Shown here: in pieces, positions 6,645 to 8,825 of the stretch
Layout of the letters: each line of letters starts with the position of its first letter
Numbering within the stretch: the stretch's first letter is position 1
Assembly: GCA_019421345.1 (NCBI GenBank)
Contig: JAHZFL010000009.1
Coordinates: 89,015 to 97,839 of the forward strand
Direction: 5' to 3'
DNA length: 8,825 nucleotides
From: Roseburia sp.
Lineage (GTDB): Bacteria > Bacillota > Clostridia > Lachnospirales > Lachnospiraceae
Notes under the pieces: model-generated
What the model was told of the DNA's origin: nothing
The model's database searches: none
What the model saw: only the letters and a program-made list of their open reading frames with translations
Program-made: the position numbers and the translations under genes

Positions 6645-8336
6645 TTATTCTAATACAAACCGCGCTACAATCCTTCTCAAATCCTCAATACACTCATAGC
6701 ACTGTGTCACCATCTCCTGTGTCGTGCCCGTCTTTTCTACCATATTGCTTGTCTTTGCCGCAATATCCGTCACGCCAAGCGCCGATTCTCCAACCGTGTC
6801 GTTGATACCGTCCAGAGCCGACGCGATCGTCTCGATCGACTCTGCCAGACCTCCCATTGCATCCTTCACGGCTTCCATGCTTGTTTTAAATACGTCTGCA
6901 TCCTCCTTGTACTGCTCGCTGACCTCCTCAAAGCCCTTGTATTCTGTCAGCACTGTGTTTTCGAGAAATCCCTTCGTATCCTCCAGACACGCCGCCATAT
7001 TGGAAACGGCTACATTGACCTCCTTGACGATACTTCCGATGTCGGCGATCGCCTTAGAGGTCTGATCGGCAAGGCTTCCAATCTCCGTTGCAACAACGGC
7101 AAAGCCGCGTCCTGCCTCTCCGGCTCTCGCCGCCTCGATCGACGCATTTAAGGCAAGAAGCCCTGTCTGTGAAGAAATCTCCATGATCGTACCGCTCAAT
7201 TCATTGATCTTTTCTACCGCCTTTGAGCCTTCGATCGCCTGTTCCGCCCGAACCTTTACGTTATTATACATATCCATCGTCTTTGCGCTCGCGTCCATCG
7301 TGCGCTCCCGCAGGTCTATCGCACGCTCCATCACCTCCTCGGAGGTTCTTGCACCATCCTCTGCCATTGCATTGATGTTCTCTGCCCCCTTCTTGATCGT
7401 GCTGACATTTTCATTGATCGTCTCTGTCGTTGCGGCAGTCTCCTCCATACCGGCGGCAAGCTGCTGACTAGTTGCGGAATTATCCGCGCACATACTGTCA
7501 ACCGTCGTTGTCATCTGATGAAGTCCATCGATATTTGAGGTGATCTGATTGCCTGCCGCCTGTACTTCTACGACTATATTTCTTAAATTCTGCTGCATCG
7601 TCTCTACGGCACGCGCCATTTCTCCTGTCTCATCCCTGCGCCAGATGAGCTTCGCCGTGTACTCATTCGGACGAAAATCAAGCTCTGCCGTACGATCGAT
7701 GATTTCTGTGAGCTTCTTGATCGGCCTGCAGATAAATCCGCTTACCAAATATCCGATGATCGCGCAAAGCACCAGACTCGACAGCGCAGTCAGCACCATG
7801 CTTAAAATAAGGTCCTTCACCGGCGCTGTTACCTCATCATAATCTGCCGATACTACCACGATCTGCCCATTTCCGGTTACCGCATATGCCGCATATTTCA
7901 TGCTGCCGTGATAATCATATAAAACGACATCATTTTCCGGCACCTGTCCGCTCTTTAGCATTGCAGCTACGTTCGACACCTGTTCATTTTCTACCGGCTC
8001 TCCAATCTTATCTGCCGACGGATGATACAGCATCGTACCATCCTCTGCAACCAGGTAGGCATAGGCAGATTTGATTCCCTCCATTTTTATTTCCCCTAGC
8101 GCATTCCGGTACAGCTCTGTATCTGCGCCATCGGGAAGATTATTGACAACGACTGCCTCCATTTCCGCCATACTAAGTATGTACGAACTGTAGACCTTAT
8201 CCATAATGCGTTCCATTTTAATATTGGTACTGGAAATACTTCCAATAATTGATAAAATCACAATTCCGATTGATAAAAGCGCTACTTTTAACGAAATTGA
8301 ATGAATAAATGAAACCCCTTTTCTTTTGTTTTCCAT
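6645..8336 (-). CDS. methyl-accepting chemotaxis protein with extracytoplasmic Cache-type sensor
   Basis: A 563-residue transmembrane chemoreceptor. TM1 is at about residues 16-36. A periplasm-side sensor of about 135 residues (40-173) contains a Cache-like core with the pattern DGTMLYHP and IGEPV at 99-115. TM2 is at about 176-200, followed by a HAMP segment (about 200-252) and a long coiled-coil signalling domain (about 253-545). The signalling tip at 391-415 has the signature GLLALNASIEAARAGEAGRG, which contacts CheA and CheW. No C-terminal NWETF-like tether for CheR/CheB is present. The ligand cannot be read from the sequence; Cache sensors of this kind often bind small organic acids or amino acids. 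The start has GGAG eight bases upstream. It is followed by its own terminator and is probably monocistronic. No SigD-type promoter (TAAA and GCCGATAA) is visible upstream. The neighbouring pump genes give no hint about its signal. Confidence 0.95.
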   Translation of the reverse strand: MENKRKGVSFIHSISLKVALLSIGIVILSIIGSISSTNIKMERIMDKVYSSYILSMAEMEAVVVNNLPDGADTELYRNALGEIKMEGIKSAYAYLVAEDGTMLYHPSADKIGEPVENEQVSNVAAMLKSGQVPENDVVLYDYHGSMKYAAYAVTGNGQIVVVSADYDEVTAPVKDLILSMVLTALSSLVLCAIIGYLVSGFICRPIKKLTEIIDRTAELDFRPNEYTAKLIWRRDETGEMARAVETMQQNLRNIVVEVQAAGNQITSNIDGLHQMTTTVDSMCADNSATSQQLAAGMEETAATTETINENVSTIKKGAENINAMAEDGARTSEEVMERAIDLRERTMDASAKTMDMYNNVKVRAEQAIEGSKAVEKINELSGTIMEISSQTGLLALNASIEAARAGEAGRGFAVVATEIGSLADQTSKAIADIGSIVKEVNVAVSNMAACLEDTKGFLENTVLTEYKGFEEVSEQYKEDADVFKTSMEAVKDAMGGLAESIETIASALDGINDTVGESALGVTDIAAKTSNMVEKTGTTQEMVTQCYECIEDLRRIVARFVLE

Positions 8337-8388
8337 AATTCTTACTCCTATCCTCCACTATTTTCTGTAAATTCTCTATATAATTTCT

Positions 8389-8416
8389 ATTTTATCACAA
8401 TTTTTATAGTATGCAA
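8389..8416 (-). promoter_or_regulatory. possible promoter of the chemoreceptor gene
   Basis: In the AT-rich leader, TAAAAT (8394-8389) is one mismatch from the -10 consensus and lies 16 bases after TTGCAT (8416-8411), which matches only half of the -35 consensus. The leader would be about 45 bases long. Other AT-rich hexamers nearby could serve instead. Confidence 0.3.
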
Positions 8417-8560
8417 TGATTTTTCCGCTTTTTCTAAAAATATACAGTTTTTTATCCAACAGCAAACGCCCCTGCTCTCTCCTCCTCTGTTGCAATATTT
8501 TTTCATTCAATAAATCTGATTTCGACACAGCTCCATTCCGCCGCAGTCCGATCCCCGGAG
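8417..8560. other. non-coding stretch upstream of the chemoreceptor
   Basis: AT-rich up to about 8515, then more GC-rich. Open frames here (+ 8416-8631, - 8503-8694) have no family resemblance that I can support, and both run through the hairpin repeats on the right. I see no gene here. Confidence 0.5.
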
Positions 8561-8605
8561 ACGTTTGCTTTATAGAGGACGAAGTTTCCTATAAAAAACA
8601 AACGT
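8561..8605. repeat. imperfect inverted repeat (ACGTTTG ... CAAACGT)
   Basis: ACGTTTG (8561-8567) pairs with CAAACGT (8599-8605), and TTTATAG (8569-8575) with CTATAAA (8589-8595). A short purine-rich loop remains, and a few unpaired A residues separate the two stems. It can fold on either strand. No T tract follows, so it is not a terminator. Confidence 0.75.
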
Positions 8606-8618
8606 GTGCTTCGCACAC
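8604..8618. repeat. small perfect inverted repeat GTGTGC-TTC-GCACAC
   Basis: A six-base stem with a three-base loop overlaps the last two bases of the repeat before it. GTGTGCTTC (8604-8612) can alternatively pair with GAAGCACAC (8644-8652), nine bases in a row, so two competing folds exist. Confidence 0.7.
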
Positions 8619-8676
8619 TCTCGCATTGTAATAAACTATGAATGAAGCACACTTTTGCCGCGCCGCGCATGATGGC

Positions 8677-8704
8677 GAAGCAATACTTCCTCACACGAAG
8701 TGTG
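8677..8704. repeat. two adjacent small hairpins built from GAAG/CTTC and CACAC/GTGTG
   Basis: GAAG-CAATA-CTTC (8677-8689) and CACAC-GAA-GTGTG (8692-8704) lie three bases apart. They reuse the same GAAG and CACAC words as the repeats at 8604-8618 and 8644-8652, which suggests one composite repeat region and not chance hairpins. Confidence 0.6.
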
Positions 8705-8747
8705 TTTTATGCCATAGGATTGCAGAGCGATTTCCTATGGCATAAAA
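8705..8747. repeat. 15-bp perfect inverted repeat with 13-base loop
   Basis: TTTTATGCCATAGGA (8705-8719) is the exact reverse complement of TCCTATGGCATAAAA (8733-8747). The right arm overlaps the T tract of the tRNA-Tyr terminator. On the minus strand it lies just downstream of that terminator, so it could act as a second barrier or protect RNA 3' ends; its role is unknown. Confidence 0.9.
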
Positions 8748-8769
8748 AAAATCACCTTACGGTGATTTT
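8744..8769 (-). terminator. intrinsic terminator of tRNA-Tyr
   Basis: On the minus strand AAAATCACC (8769-8761), loop GTAA, and GGTGATTTT (8756-8748) form a nine-base perfect stem followed by four more T (8747-8744). It lies four bases beyond the tRNA-Tyr discriminator base. Confidence 0.93.
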
Positions 8770-8773
8770 GGAA

Positions 8774-8825
8774 TGGGCAGAGGTGGATTCGAACCACCGA
8801 AGCAATTTGCAGCAGATTTACAGTC
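8774..8825 (-). tRNA. tRNA-Tyr(GUA), 3' part
   Basis: Read on the minus strand, the window contains the end of the anticodon stem, loop CTGTAAA with anticodon GUA (8821-8819), a long variable arm as in bacterial class II tRNA-Tyr, the T arm GGTGG-TTCGAAT-CCACC, the 3' acceptor strand TCTGCCC and discriminator A (8774). CCA is not encoded. The 5' half is outside the window. Confidence 0.94.

Noticed and set aside
6197..6805. 202-codon + strand open frame spanning the intergenic region
   Set aside because: It runs across the pump start, the leader, the chemoreceptor terminator and the chemoreceptor C-terminus on the opposite strand, with no binding site or family resemblance.
8416..8694. Small open frames of 71 (+) and 63 (-) codons
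   Set aside because: Both read through the hairpin repeats and lack good initiation signals; they are better explained as chance frames in a repeat.
1..8825. CRISPR array, insertion sequence or prophage
   Set aside because: No regularly spaced repeats, transposase, integrase or attachment-site duplication is visible in the window.

Overview
The window looks like chromosomal DNA of a Clostridia-class Firmicute, most likely a Lachnospiraceae gut bacterium. The reasons are strong GGAGG-type ribosome binding sites, tRNAs without an encoded CCA, intrinsic terminators, intermediate GC content and protein sequences of Clostridia type. This placement is an inference and rests on no database search. 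The window opens inside a tRNA-Gly gene (+) and closes inside a tRNA-Tyr gene (-).

Layout. Positions 1-52 hold the 3' part of tRNA-Gly(UCC). Positions 207-854 (+) encode a small membrane-anchored protein of unknown function. Its stop codon directly abuts the stop codon of the convergent gene at 855-3452 (-), a P2-type cation-transporting ATPase. The leader of that ATPase gene (3453-3737) carries a consensus promoter, an RNA that I identify as a yybP-ykoY manganese riboswitch, and an intrinsic terminator whose 5' arm contains the 3' strand of the aptamer's P1 stem. Directly upstream lies a second, distinct P2-type (Ca2+-ATPase-like) pump gene at 3738-6287 (-). After an intergenic stretch with no recognised gene comes a chemoreceptor (methyl-accepting chemotaxis protein) gene at 6645-8336 (-) with its own terminator. 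Between it and tRNA-Tyr is a non-coding stretch that is rich in small inverted repeats.

How the genes work together. The two pumps sit in tandem but differ in their ion-binding residues. The upstream pump keeps the SERCA-like TM5 Asn/Glu pair. The riboswitch-controlled pump has Gly at the TM5 Glu position and Arg at the TM8 Glu position, which fits a single-site pump that can carry Mn2+ as well as Ca2+. The leader supports a simple circuit: Mn2+ stabilises P1, P1 withholds the terminator's 5' arm, and transcription continues into the Mn2+ efflux pump. The chemoreceptor and the small membrane protein show no evident functional link to the pumps.

The most notable points are the riboswitch leader (with an unannotated 28-codon reading frame running through the aptamer), the paired pumps with divergent ion sites, the zero-gap convergent gene ends, and the hairpin cluster beside tRNA-Tyr.
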